Positions 49,056 to 58,587 of a stretch of 64,000 nucleotides of DNA are shown here, one piece after another. Position 1 is the first letter of the stretch, and each line of letters opens with the position of its first letter. Under the pieces are notes generated by a model, which saw only the letters and a list, made by a program, of their open reading frames with translations, had not been told where the DNA came from and did no database searches. The stretch comes from Streptomyces echinoruber. GTDB lineage: Bacteria; Actinomycetota; Actinomycetes; Streptomycetales; Streptomycetaceae. Both the position numbers and the translations under genes were made by a program. The stretch is from contig NZ_BMWH01000001.1 of assembly GCF_014651135.1 (NCBI RefSeq), forward strand, positions 245,181 to 309,180, read 5' to 3'.

Positions 49056-49547
49056 ACGGCCATGATGCGGCAGCCGGCGGCACGACGGTGGGGTCCGGGT
49101 GCCCGGGCTTCGTACGTGCGCGGGGGGGGGAAGGCGGTGGAGCCGCACTCGCGCCACCACATCGGGCCCCGCGCCCCCTGCTTCGATGATCTCCGCGCTC
49201 ACGTCTCTCCCGACGATCACCTGGCCCTGGCCCTCGACACCCGCCCGACGGCTCCTCGCGCCCTTGACGCTTACCCGCCTCACCCCGGCGCGTATCTGAC
49301 CGTTCTCGCCCCGCCTCGGCACGTACTTGACCACTCCCGCCTCGCCTCGGCATGCACTTCACCCCCTCCTGTCCCACCCGCTACCCCACCCACGCCCCGC
49401 CGCTCCAAAAGGCCGGGCAGAGACGGCAAAAGCACTCTCGGGAATTCCGCACAAGTGACCGAAGGGACGTATCGTGACCGAAAGCATGTGCCGCCCAATG
49501 ACGCTCGGCCCCGTCGTACGCATCAGTCAAGGAACAGAAAGTCGGCC
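49056..49547. other. Intergenic region upstream of gltD
   Basis: About 490 bp without a convincing gene. It contains a run of nine G at 49122-49130, imperfect repeats of about 29 bp (GCCTCGGCACGTACTTGACC-like) at 49270-49370, and the gltD promoter side. AAGGAA at 49529-49534 is the only ribosome-binding-like sequence. Confidence 0.45.
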
Positions 49548-51038
<1,491 letters not shown>

Positions 51039-51076
51039 CGGTCCCGGCCCGACCGGCGGCAACCGTCCAACGCCCC

Positions 51077-51117
51077 GGCCGTCGGCGGCGCTCCGGCGCC
51101 CCGACCCGCCGACGGCC
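51077..51117. terminator. Bidirectional hairpin terminator
   Basis: Perfect 12-bp inverted repeat (GGCCGTCGGCGG) with a 17-nt loop, 39 bp after gltD and before the convergent methyltransferase. Confidence 0.75.
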
Positions 51118-51226
51118 GTCCGACGGCCCGCCCCCACCGGCAGCCTTCCGGCGGCCCGACCCGTCAACAACCCCTCAACGCCCCGTCAACGCCCCGCCTG
51201 CCGTCCGCACCCGGCGCCCCTCGCCG

Positions 51227-52042
51227 TCACGGCTTGCGGGCCACCGCCCCGTACCCCGGGATGACCCCGTCGTCCTGCCCCGGCACCGGCTCGCCCAGTT
51301 CGGGGTGCCACTGGTGGACGACGGCGACGCCGGGGTCGACGAGTTCGAGGCCGTCGAAGAAGCGGGTGAAGTCGGCGCGGGAGCGCAGGGCGAGGGTGAT
51401 GCCGGCGGCCCGGAGCTTCTCGGTCGCCGCCGCGGATTCCTCGGGGGTGAAGTCGGCGGTGGCGTGGCTCATCACCAGGTAGCTGCCGGAGGGGAGTTCG
51501 GCGACGAGGCGGGCGACCAGGTCGTGGGCGCCGTCCTCGTCGGAGACGAAGTGCAGCAGCGCGATGAGCGACAGGGCCACCGGCCGGTCGAAGTCGAGGA
51601 TCCGCCGGGCGCCCTCGATGATCGCGCCGGGTTCGCGCACGTCGGCCTGCAGGTACTCGGTGACGCCCTCGGGCGTGCTGCGCAGCAGGGCGGCGGCGTG
51701 GGCCAGCACGATCGGGTCGTTGTCGCAGTAGACGACGCGCGCGTCCGGCGCGATCTCCTGGGCGACCTGGTGCAGGTTGGGCTCGGTGGGGATGCCGGTG
51801 CCGATGTCCAGGAACTGCCGTACGCCGTGGTGCGCCAGCCAGCGGGTGGCCCGGTGCATGAAGGCCCGGTTGACCCGGGCCATCACCGGCACCCGCGGCT
51901 CCAGGGCGAGCATCTGCCGCCCCATCTCCTCGTCGACCGGGTAGTTGTCCTTGCCGCCGAGGTACCAGTCGTACATCCGCGCGGGATGCGGCTTGCTGGT
52001 GTCGATCTCCACGGCGTTCGTGTCGGCGTTCTGGCCGGTCAT
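51227..52042 (-). CDS. SAM-dependent methyltransferase, actinobacterial PF04672 type
   Basis: This 271-residue protein belongs to the Methyltransf_19 family common in Streptomyces. N-terminal PHPARMYDWYLGGKDNYPVD is diagnostic. It is followed by motif I FLDIGTGIPTEPNLHQVAQ, VVYCDNDPIVL, LLHFVSDED and SHATADFTPEE. Substrates of the family are unknown. Two 21-bp direct repeats lie in its 5' region. Confidence 0.92.
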   Translation of the reverse strand: MTGQNADTNAVEIDTSKPHPARMYDWYLGGKDNYPVDEEMGRQMLALEPRVPVMARVNRAFMHRATRWLAHHGVRQFLDIGTGIPTEPNLHQVAQEIAPDARVVYCDNDPIVLAHAAALLRSTPEGVTEYLQADVREPGAIIEGARRILDFDRPVALSLIALLHFVSDEDGAHDLVARLVAELPSGSYLVMSHATADFTPEESAAATEKLRAAGITLALRSRADFTRFFDGLELVDPGVAVVHQWHPELGEPVPGQDDGVIPGYGAVARKP

Positions 52043-52061
52043 GCGGTACCCCGTAAGCGTC

Positions 52062-52103
52062 TGGTGTGGTGGGTGGTCACGTTGGTGTGGCGGGTGGTCA
52101 CGT
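52062..52103. repeat. 21-bp direct repeat upstream of a methyltransferase
   Basis: Two copies of TGGTGTGGTGGGTGGTCACGT (52062-52082 and 52083-52103, one mismatch), followed at about 52126-52152 by three 9-bp GGAAGAACC units. They lie in the 5' region of the minus-strand gene. Confidence 0.75.
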
Positions 52104-52221
52104 TGCTGTCCTGCACAAGGAACCCGGAAGAACCGGAAGAACCGGAAGAAGTCGGAGCAACTCGCGGGCGCCCGGAGGCCCTCGGAGGGGACGGGGGCAG
52201 GGCCGGAGGAGGGTCAGGAGA

Positions 52222-52500
52222 TCAGGAGACGAGGAAGTCCGCCGCTCCCGCCTTGGCCCCCTCGATGAAGGCCGTCATCTCGTCGGAGGTGTAGATCAGA
52301 GCCGGCCCGTCCGGGTCGGTCGACTGGCGCAGGGCGACACGGCCGTCGGCGAGCTTCATCGCCTCCAGGCAGTTGCCGCCGTTGCCGCCGCTCCACGGCT
52401 TGTGCCAGCCCTCGCTGCCCAGCTCGCGCGCGGGCATGCCGTTGTAGATCCGCTCGCTGCGGACCCGCGGCGTGGCGGAGTGGGACGTGATGCGATCCAT
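52222..52500 (-). CDS. DUF397 domain small protein
   Basis: This 92-residue protein has the DUF397 pattern WHKPWSGGNGGNCLEAMKLADGRVALRQSTDPDGPAL (given as positions 33-69) and a C-terminal helix (EMTAFIEGAKAGAADF). DUF397 genes in Streptomyces pair with Scr1-type XRE regulators and probably act as their antagonists, as with BldB/WhiJ-type systems. Its ATG directly abuts the stop of the XRE gene (TGAATG), so the two are translationally coupled. Confidence 0.9.
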   Translation of the reverse strand: MDRITSHSATPRVRSERIYNGMPARELGSEGWHKPWSGGNGGNCLEAMKLADGRVALRQSTDPDGPALIYTSDEMTAFIEGAKAGAADFLVS

Positions 52501-53361
52501 TCACAGCTCCTTGCGGAGATCCCGCAGGATCTCCTTCGTGCGTCGTGCAGTGGCGGCCTGGGCCGCCATGCGGTCCATGACCTCGAGGTAGGTCGCCACC
52601 TCGGCGCGCGCGTCGAGGTAGACGGCGCCGGTCAGGTACTCGCTGTAGACCATGTCGGGCAGTTCCGGCATGGGGAAGCGGAACAGTACGAAGGGCCCGT
52701 AGGTGCCCGGATGCGGTCCCGAGGAGAACTCGGCGACCTGGAGCGTGACCGTGGGCAGCTCCAGCGCCTCCAGCAGCCGGTCGATCTGGGCCCGCATCAC
52801 CTGCGGGTCGCCGACCGGCCGGCGCAGGGCGGTCTCGTCGACGACCGCCCAGAACCGGGGCGCGTCGGACCGGGTGAGCAGCGCCTGGCGCCGCATCCGC
52901 AGCTCCACGTGCTTCTCGATGTCCTCCGGCCTGGTCTGGCCGACGGCCCCCGAGGTGAGCACTGCGCGCGCGTACTCCTCGGTCTGCAGCAGTCCGGGCA
53001 CGAAGTGGGGGTCGTAGGACCGGATGAGGGAGGCCGCGCCCTCCAGGCTGACGTACATCGAGAACCAGCCGGGCAGGATGTCGTGGAACCGCTGCCACCA
53101 GCCGGGTTTGTTGGCCTCCTCCGCCAGGTGCACGAATGCCTCGGCCTCGTCGTCGGGGACGCCGTAGGCCTTCAGCAGGACCTGGAGGTAGGGGATCTTC
53201 AGCGCGACCTCGGCCGTCTCCATGCGGCGGACCGTGGCCGGTGCGACGCGCAGGATGCGGGCGGCCTCCTCGCGCTTGAGTCCCGCGCGCTCCCGCAGGT
53301 CCAGCAGGCGCCGGCCGAGGACCACCTGGCCGACGGTCGGTCCGGACCGCGGTTCGCTCAC
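52501..53361 (-). CDS. XRE-family regulator with Scr1/DUF5753 sensor domain
   Basis: This 286-residue protein has an N-terminal helix-turn-helix (about 12-66, LRERAGLKREEAARILRVAPATVRRMET) and the DUF5753 domain, with SYDPHFVPGLLQTEEYARAV and a FWAVVDETALRRPVGDP core. The GTG at 53361 is chosen because GGAGG precedes it; 80 more open codons upstream are unlike the family. It forms a coupled pair with the DUF397 gene and is divergent from an ATP-binding regulator. A row of palindromes lies between them. Confidence 0.9.
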   Translation of the reverse strand: MSEPRSGPTVGQVVLGRRLLDLRERAGLKREEAARILRVAPATVRRMETAEVALKIPYLQVLLKAYGVPDDEAEAFVHLAEEANKPGWWQRFHDILPGWFSMYVSLEGAASLIRSYDPHFVPGLLQTEEYARAVLTSGAVGQTRPEDIEKHVELRMRRQALLTRSDAPRFWAVVDETALRRPVGDPQVMRAQIDRLLEALELPTVTLQVAEFSSGPHPGTYGPFVLFRFPMPELPDMVYSEYLTGAVYLDARAEVATYLEVMDRMAAQAATARRTKEILRDLRKEL

Positions 53362-53576
53362 CTCTCCACCTCCACGACGTGCGTCCTGACAGCCCTGCGG
53401 CGCCGTTCCGAAGACCCGCTCGAAGGACGAGGATCCACTCGAAGAACCCCGAAGAGCCTCGAAGGACTTTTCGAGGATCACCCGGGTCTTGTGGGATCCG
53501 GACAGACCCTCGTCGGTCCGGCGTGCCGAACCGGCGCCGCTCGGCGTGCCGTTGCGAGCAGTGTGCCATGGCCACC
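53362..53576. promoter_or_regulatory. XRE upstream region with CTCGAAG repeats
   Basis: Non-coding. CTCGAAG or CCGAAG recurs five times between 53408 and 53463. CCTCGAA (53457-53463) and TTCGAGG (53470-53476) form an inverted repeat with a 6-nt loop. Possible regulator binding sites. Confidence 0.45.
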
Positions 53577-53626
53577 TACTGCGCAGTACAACACTCTGCA
53601 ATTTTCAGAGTGCCACTTGCCAAGTG
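53577..53626. promoter_or_regulatory. Three consecutive palindromes between divergent regulators
   Basis: TACTGCGCAGTA (53577-53588); ACTCTG-7-CAGAGT (53593-53611); CACTTGCCAAGTG (53614-53626). Their centres are spaced about 18-20 bp, close to two helical turns, ending 17 bp before the ATP-binding protein's start. The region is also AT-richer than its neighbours. Confidence 0.65.
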
Positions 53627-53643
53627 TTTGCGTCAGGGCGATA

Positions 53644-54462
53644 GTGGCAAGCGTGATTCCGCCCGCGCCCTTAGGAGCAGACGCCGCCGTCGGCCTTCAC
53701 GGCCTCGGTGCCGCCACGGAAGCCGTCCCGGAGACCACTTCGGAGCGGACCGCCGCCGAGCGCAGGTTCCGGTTCGAGTTGGCCGCCCACCCGGGCTCGC
53801 CGGCTCAGGCCCGCCGGCTCACCCGGGCCCGGCTGAGCGGCTGGTCGGTGTGCGAGGACACCTGCGACACGGCGGCGCTCGTCGTCTCCGAGCTGGTCAC
53901 CAACGCCGTCGTGCACACGGCGAGCACACGGATCGTGTGCGAGGTGCAGGACGGCGGGAAGTTGCTGCGCATCGCCGTGCGCGACGAGGGCTGCGCCACC
54001 GGTGAGCCGCAGTCCTCCCTGCGGCTGCCGGAGGAGGAGCACGGGCGCGGGCTGCTGCTCGTCGACGCCGTGTGCCACGCCTGGGGCGTCCACGAGCACG
54101 GGCCCGGCCTGCTGGTCTGGGCCGAGCTGGCGCGCGGGGGCGACGACTCCGACGACGGCGGCGGCTCCGGCGCGGACGCCGGTCCGCGCGCCGACCTGGG
54201 CTGGGGCACCCGCCCGAAGCAGGATCCGGCCGGCGGCGATGCGGACACCGACGACGACGGCACGTCCGATTCCGGCGACGGACTGGGGCCGACGCAGGCG
54301 CACCACGCGGCGGACGCCGCCCCCGGTGCCGTACCGCACGACCGCGGTGCCGTACCGCACGGCCGTGGCGTGGGCCGGGAGGACCGCGGTCGCGGCGGCG
54401 CGTTGTCGGCGCCCCGGGTGCCGCACCGGACCGAACTCGGAACGGGGGCCGTATGGCTGTGA
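53644..54462 (+). CDS. Anti-sigma-factor-like ATP-binding protein (HATPase_c)
   Basis: This 272-residue protein has a GHKL ATPase domain of the RsbW type: ALVVSELVTNAVVHTAS (N box), IAVRDEGCATG (G1) and EEEHGRGLLLVDAVCHAW (G2). Such proteins bind or phosphorylate sigma-factor antagonists, or regulate in concert with adjacent XRE/DUF397 genes. Residues about 165-272 form an Asp/Gly/His-rich low-complexity tail with repeated AVPHDRGAVPHGRG. The start is either the GTG at 53644 or at 53653. It overlaps the next gene by 10 bp. Confidence 0.82.
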   Translation: MASVIPPAPLGADAAVGLHGLGAATEAVPETTSERTAAERRFRFELAAHPGSPAQARRLTRARLSGWSVCEDTCDTAALVVSELVTNAVVHTASTRIVCEVQDGGKLLRIAVRDEGCATGEPQSSLRLPEEEHGRGLLLVDAVCHAWGVHEHGPGLLVWAELARGGDDSDDGGGSGADAGPRADLGWGTRPKQDPAGGDADTDDDGTSDSGDGLGPTQAHHAADAAPGAVPHDRGAVPHGRGVGREDRGRGGALSAPRVPHRTELGTGAVWL

Positions 54463-54902
54463 GCGGCGCGTCCGCATCCGGCCGGGTGCTCGCCCTGGAC
54501 ACGCTGGTGCGCCTGGGCCGCGCCCGGCGCACCCCGGGCGGGGACGCGCCGCTGCGGCTGCCGGTGCCCGACGGCATGACCGCGCCGCTGGGCTGCGACG
54601 CCGTGGCGGTGCCCGCCCGGCTGGGCCCGCTGGTGCTGCCGCTGCTGCCGCGCGTGGGGTGCGTGTACGGCGACGACGCGCACTGGTGGTGGATCGTTCC
54701 GTCGGACTCCGACTACGCCCTGGAGTGGCCCGCGCCCGCGCGTTATGCCGCCGGCGCCCTGGTTCCGGGGAGCGGGCCCGTTCCCGGTCTCCTCCGCCGG
54801 CCGGCCGGCACGGTCCCGTACACTCCGCCGATCCCGCTCTACCTGGCCCTGTGCCGTCTGACGGGCACCACGCCGGCGTGGTCGCGGCCGGTCACCGCGT
54901 GA
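54453..54902 (+). CDS. Conserved hypothetical protein
   Basis: This 149-residue protein has no domain I can name. It contains ALDTLVRLGRARR near the N-terminus, GCVYGDDAHWWWIVPSDSDY (about 70-89, four tryptophans or tyrosines close together) and VPYTPPIPLYLALCRLTG near the end. It overlaps the ATP-binding gene by 10 bp and is probably co-translated with it, so it may belong to the same regulatory unit. There is no signal peptide or membrane helix. Confidence 0.7.
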   Translation: MAVSGASASGRVLALDTLVRLGRARRTPGGDAPLRLPVPDGMTAPLGCDAVAVPARLGPLVLPLLPRVGCVYGDDAHWWWIVPSDSDYALEWPAPARYAAGALVPGSGPVPGLLRRPAGTVPYTPPIPLYLALCRLTGTTPAWSRPVTA

Positions 54903-55142
54903 CCCCCGGTCGCCGCGCCGTCCGCCGCCGGCGCCTCTGAGCCACGGCGCCCGCGCCCCTGCGCCCCCCGCCCGCCGGTACGCGCCGCCACCGCCGGCGT
55001 CCGTACGTTCCCCGGCACGCTGCCGGCCCGGTGTGCGCCCGCGTACCTCGCCCGCCGGTCCACGCGCCCTGCCCGTGGCGCGCTCGCACGGCGATAGTGG
55101 CCGTTCATCCGCGGTCCGGGGCGGAACGGGAAGGGAGCGGCG

Positions 55143-57116
55143 GTGCGGCTGGGGCGGCTGGGAACGGGCGGAAAGAGGAGACGGCACGCGGTCGAGGCGG
55201 AGGTGTCGGAGTCGGAGCGGCTGCTGTTCGGCGGCCCGCTGCGCTACGACATGGGCTGGAACTCGCACTCCGAGGCGTTCCTGGAGCTGGGCTTCCGCTC
55301 CATGGTGACCCGTCTGCCCTCCCTGCTGGCGGAGAGTTTCCGGCTCGCCCGGCAGGCGGACCGGGCGGCGGCGCGGACCGTGCTGGCCGCCGAGACCGGC
55401 CGGGGTGCGGCGCAGGCGGTGAGCCTGCTGGCGGTCAACAGCGTGCTGGGCCGGCTGATGGGCGGCGGCGCCCTGGAGGAGCGGCTGCGCGCCACGGTCC
55501 CGGCGCTGGCCGCCATGGCGGCGGTCCTGCTGGTGGGCGCGCTGCTGCGGGCGGCGTCGACGTACGCGACCGGCCGGCTGGAGCCGAAGGTGGAGCGGGT
55601 GGCGACGGAGCGCTACCTGGAGCGGGCGGCCGCGGTGGAGCTGTCCGCGATCGAGGACCACGCCTTCCACAAGCTGCTGGACACCGCGAAGTACGGCGCC
55701 GCCTCCGCCCGCCGCATGATCATGTACGGCACGCGCGTGGTGAACGCGATGATCTCGCTGGTCGCGGCGGCCGGTGTGCTGACCGTGCTGCACCCGGTCC
55801 TGCTGCCGCTGCTGCTGACGATGACGCTGCCGAGCGCGTGGAGCGCGCTGACGAACGCCCGGCGCCGCTACGCCTCGTACCACATCTGGGTGCAGCACGC
55901 CCGCGCCGGCCAGCTGCTCAGCAACCTGCTGACCGAGCCGCAGGCCGCGCCGGAGATCCGGGTGCACGGCGTGGCGCCGTTCCTGCTGCGCCATTACCGG
56001 GCGATGTCGGAGACCGCCGAGGCCGAGCAGGCCCGCCTGGCCCGGCTCGCGGCTCGTACCGGCCTCTTCGCGGCGGGCTGGACCGGCGTGGCGACCGTGG
56101 CGACGTACACCACGCTCGGCGCGCTGCTGCTCGGCGGCGCGATGGCGCTGTCGGTCGCGGGGACGGCGGTCATCGCGATCCGCACCGGCTCGGCCAGCCT
56201 GGACACCCTGGTCCTGGAGGTGAACCAGCTCCACGAGGAGGCGCTGTTCGTCGGCGACCTGCGGCGGCTGTACGGGGAGGCGGCGCGGCGCGCGATCCCG
56301 GTCGGCGGGGAGCCGCTGCCCGCACGGCCGCGGGAGATCCGCTTCGAGCACGTCACGTTCCGCTACCCGGGCGAGGCCACCCGTCCCGCCCTCGACGACG
56401 TCACCCTCACCCTGCCGCTGGGGCGGATCATCGCGCTGGTCGGCGAGAACGGGTCGGGCAAGACGACGCTGGTCAAGCTGCTCGCCGGGCTGTACACGCC
56501 GGACGGCGGCCGGATCCTGTGGGACGGCGTGGACGCGGCGCGCGCGGACCGGCGGGCGCTGGCCGAGCGGGTCGCGATGGTCGCGCAGGACTTCAAACGG
56601 TGGCCGTTCACGGCCCGCGTCAACGTCGCCGTCGGCCGTTCCTCCGCCCCGCTGACCGAGGAGCGGATCGCGGCCGCCGTCGCCGAGGCAGGCGCCGAGG
56701 ACGTCGTCGACGGGCTGCCGCGCGGGCTGGACACGCTGCTCGCCCGGCACTTCAGCGGCGGGCACGAGCTGTCCGGCGGCCAGTGGCAGCGGCTCGGCAT
56801 CGCGCGGGCCGCCTACCGGCGCGGGCAGATCCTCATCGTGGACGAGCCCACGGCGGCGCTGGACGCGCGGGCCGAGTTGGAGGTCTTCGACAAGATCCGG
56901 CGGCTGGCGGGCAGCGGCCAGACGGTCGTTCTGATCACGCACCGGCTGGCGTCGGTGCGCCACGCCGACCTGGTGCACGTGCTGGACCGGGGCCGCCTGG
57001 TGGAGTCCGGCACGCCCGACGAGCTGCTGGCCTCCGGCGGCCTGTACGCCGAGCTGTACGCCCTGCAGGCGGAGCAGTTCGCGGTGCAGACGCCGACGCC
57101 GGGAACGACGGGCTGA
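55143..57116 (+). CDS. ABC transporter, fused permease and ATPase
   Basis: This 657-residue half-transporter has a long cytosolic N-terminus. About five or six transmembrane segments follow (VLLVGALLRAASTYA ... GTAVIAIRTGSAS), then the ATPase domain from about 395: Walker A GENGSGKTT, signature ELSGGQWQRLGIARA, Walker B ILIVDEPTAALDA and H-loop ITHRLA. This is the exporter class used for lipids, drugs or peptides; the substrate is unknown. A GTG start follows AGGGAG. No second half-transporter is adjacent, so it probably forms a homodimer. Confidence 0.9.
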   Translation: MRLGRLGTGGKRRRHAVEAEVSESERLLFGGPLRYDMGWNSHSEAFLELGFRSMVTRLPSLLAESFRLARQADRAAARTVLAAETGRGAAQAVSLLAVNSVLGRLMGGGALEERLRATVPALAAMAAVLLVGALLRAASTYATGRLEPKVERVATERYLERAAAVELSAIEDHAFHKLLDTAKYGAASARRMIMYGTRVVNAMISLVAAAGVLTVLHPVLLPLLLTMTLPSAWSALTNARRRYASYHIWVQHARAGQLLSNLLTEPQAAPEIRVHGVAPFLLRHYRAMSETAEAEQARLARLAARTGLFAAGWTGVATVATYTTLGALLLGGAMALSVAGTAVIAIRTGSASLDTLVLEVNQLHEEALFVGDLRRLYGEAARRAIPVGGEPLPARPREIRFEHVTFRYPGEATRPALDDVTLTLPLGRIIALVGENGSGKTTLVKLLAGLYTPDGGRILWDGVDAARADRRALAERVAMVAQDFKRWPFTARVNVAVGRSSAPLTEERIAAAVAEAGAEDVVDGLPRGLDTLLARHFSGGHELSGGQWQRLGIARAAYRRGQILIVDEPTAALDARAELEVFDKIRRLAGSGQTVVLITHRLASVRHADLVHVLDRGRLVESGTPDELLASGGLYAELYALQAEQFAVQTPTPGTTG

Positions 57117-57335
57117 CCGCGGGCGCCCTCCCCCACGGAAGGGCGGGCCGACCGCGGGCACGACCAGGCGAGCGGCGAGCCGGGCGCCGGTCTCCGGCCG
57201 CGTCGGCGCGGCGGGTCAGCGAACCGGCGGACCGGCGGACCGGCGCGGGAACCCGGGCCCGGCCCCGGGGCGGCGGGGCCGACCGCGAGGGTCAGGCCAC
57301 GGCGCCGCCCGGGGCCGCACCGGCTGTGTCGGCGT

Positions 57336-57515
57336 TCACGCGGCGGCGTCCCCCGGACCCTCGCGGACGATCACCAGGAAGGTGTCCGTCGCGAGGTCCA
57401 TGACAACCTCCGCCGGCAGGCCTTCCAGACGCCGCGCATGCGCGAACTCCTCCGCCGGCCACGATCCGCGCGGTCCGCCGGCGGGAAAGCGCTCGAGCAC
57501 CGTTCGCCCGTTCAC
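57336..57515 (-). CDS. Small conserved-looking protein of 59 residues
   Basis: This short reading frame begins at a GTG with GGAGGTGCAGG just upstream. It encodes an acidic, soluble protein with RFPAGGPRGSWPAEEF and EGLPAEVVMDLATDTFLVIV, which reads like a small beta-hairpin domain. It lies between the ABC exporter and a decayed XRE/DUF397 locus. The function is unknown. I include it because of the clear ribosome-binding site, codon bias and folded-protein-like composition. Confidence 0.65.
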   Translation of the reverse strand: MNGRTVLERFPAGGPRGSWPAEEFAHARRLEGLPAEVVMDLATDTFLVIVREGPGDAAA

Positions 57516-57853
57516 CCTGCACCTCCGTAAACGTTGTACGTGTAGAAGTTAAACGCCTCGGCGGGGGTGAACGGCTCGCGAAGTGACGGTACTGAGACGT
57601 ACTCGACATCCATTCACCGCCACGAGTGAGATGGAGATCACCTTTTCAGCCCATTCGACGACGCTCCGCGTCAACGGCCGCACTGATCGTGACGTGAGGC
57701 GACGCACACATCACAGCCGCCCCAAAGGCCGCAGCGCACCCTCGGCCTCGTCCGCGCCCTTCGCGTGCCCGGCCGCCACGGACATGCCGGGCCGCCACGG
57801 ACATGCCGGGGCCCCGTGACCGGGCGGTGCGCGGTCACGGGGCCCCGGAGCGG
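57516..57853. other. Intergenic region upstream of the small protein
   Basis: Non-coding. It holds the promoter side of the 59-residue gene (GTAAACGTTGTACGTGTAG region, unusually AT-rich) and two 19-bp tandem units (57773-57791, 57792-57810, GCCGCCACGGACATGCCGG). I see no convincing gene. Confidence 0.45.
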
Positions 57854-58063
57854 TCACGCCTGCCGCGCGGCGAAACCGACGAACTCGGCCCACGCGCCGG
57901 GAGTGAGGCGCAGTACGGGGCCTGCCTTGTCCTTCGAGTCGCGCACGTGCAGGGCGCCCGTCCAGGCGACGATTTCGACGCATTCGCCGCCTTCGCCGCT
58001 GCTGTGGCTGCTCTTGACCCAGACCGACTCCGGCACGGTCCCGACAGAGTCTTCGACGCTCAT
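57854..58063 (-). CDS. DUF397 domain small protein
   Basis: This 69-residue protein has the DUF397 core WVKSSHSSGEGGECVEIVAWTG, HVRDSKDKAGPVLRL (as two pieces) and the closing helix PGAWAEFVGFAARQ. Its ATG overlaps the stop of the upstream XRE remnant by 4 bp, the usual coupled arrangement. Its XRE partner appears inactive, so it may be an orphan. Confidence 0.88.
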   Translation of the reverse strand: MSVEDSVGTVPESVWVKSSHSSGEGGECVEIVAWTGALHVRDSKDKAGPVLRLTPGAWAEFVGFAARQA

Positions 58064-58506
58064 CTCTCCCCCAGCAGCTTCTCGATGAAGGCCGGCGATT
58101 CGCGCGGTGTGAGTGCCTCGGCCCGCAGAATCCCGTACTCCTCCGTCCGCAACAGCCCCGGCACCGCCTGGTTGGCGTACACATGCAGCTCCACCGCCTG
58201 CGTCTCCAACCTGGCCGCGTCCCGGAAGAACGCCGGATACCGCGCCCGCCCCACTTCCTCCTTCCCCGCGCTCAACAACCCGCCGGCGCCCAGTACTTCG
58301 TCGGCGTGGTCGATGAACCGCGGGGGCGGGATGCGCCTTCCCTGCTCGAACGAGGCGATCGTCGAGACGGAGTAGCCCGTGCGCGCGCCGAGTTCGGCGC
58401 GGTCGAGGCCCGCCCGTTCGCGGCACAGCCTGAGCTGCCGTCCGAACAGGGTGAGGATGCCCGTTCCGGCCTCGTACTCGCCGCCGTCGTCCGTCTGCTC
58501 CTCTCC
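58060..58506 (-). pseudogene. Degenerate XRE/DUF5753 regulator (no start codon, internal deletion)
   Basis: In frame this encodes the helix-turn-helix (LFGRQLRLCRERAGLDRAEL ... YSVSTIASFEQGRRIPPP) and then a shortened DUF5753. VPGLLRTEEY is joined directly to GILRAEALTPRESPAFIEKLLGER, so about 130 residues of the usual sensor domain are missing. The frame is preceded by TGA at 58509-58507, and no ATG, GTG or TTG occurs before the middle of the gene (TTG at 58278). AGGAGAGGAGC followed by AGACGGAC looks like a ribosome-binding site next to a lost ATG. Confidence 0.75.
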
Positions 58507-58587
58507 TCACGGAGCCGCCGAACCGGAGCAGCGCTTCGAACCGCCCCTTCCCGGCGATGCGCCCGAAGCAGTCCTCGGGACCGCTCC

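Noticed and set aside
49122..49130. Run of nine G bases as a phase-variation switch
   Set aside because: It is outside any gene and could be a sequencing artefact; no nearby promoter is visible.
48045..49547. Upstream extension of the gltD frame by 501 codons
   Set aside because: The frame overlaps other genes; family homology begins exactly at the ATG at 49548.
53805..57161. A 1118-codon minus-strand frame over the ABC transporter and ATP-binding gene
   Set aside because: Antiparallel to clear coding sequence; no recognisable domain.
57583..57819. A 78-codon plus-strand frame upstream of the second DUF397 gene
   Set aside because: No ribosome-binding site, crosses a 19-bp repeat, composition not protein-like.
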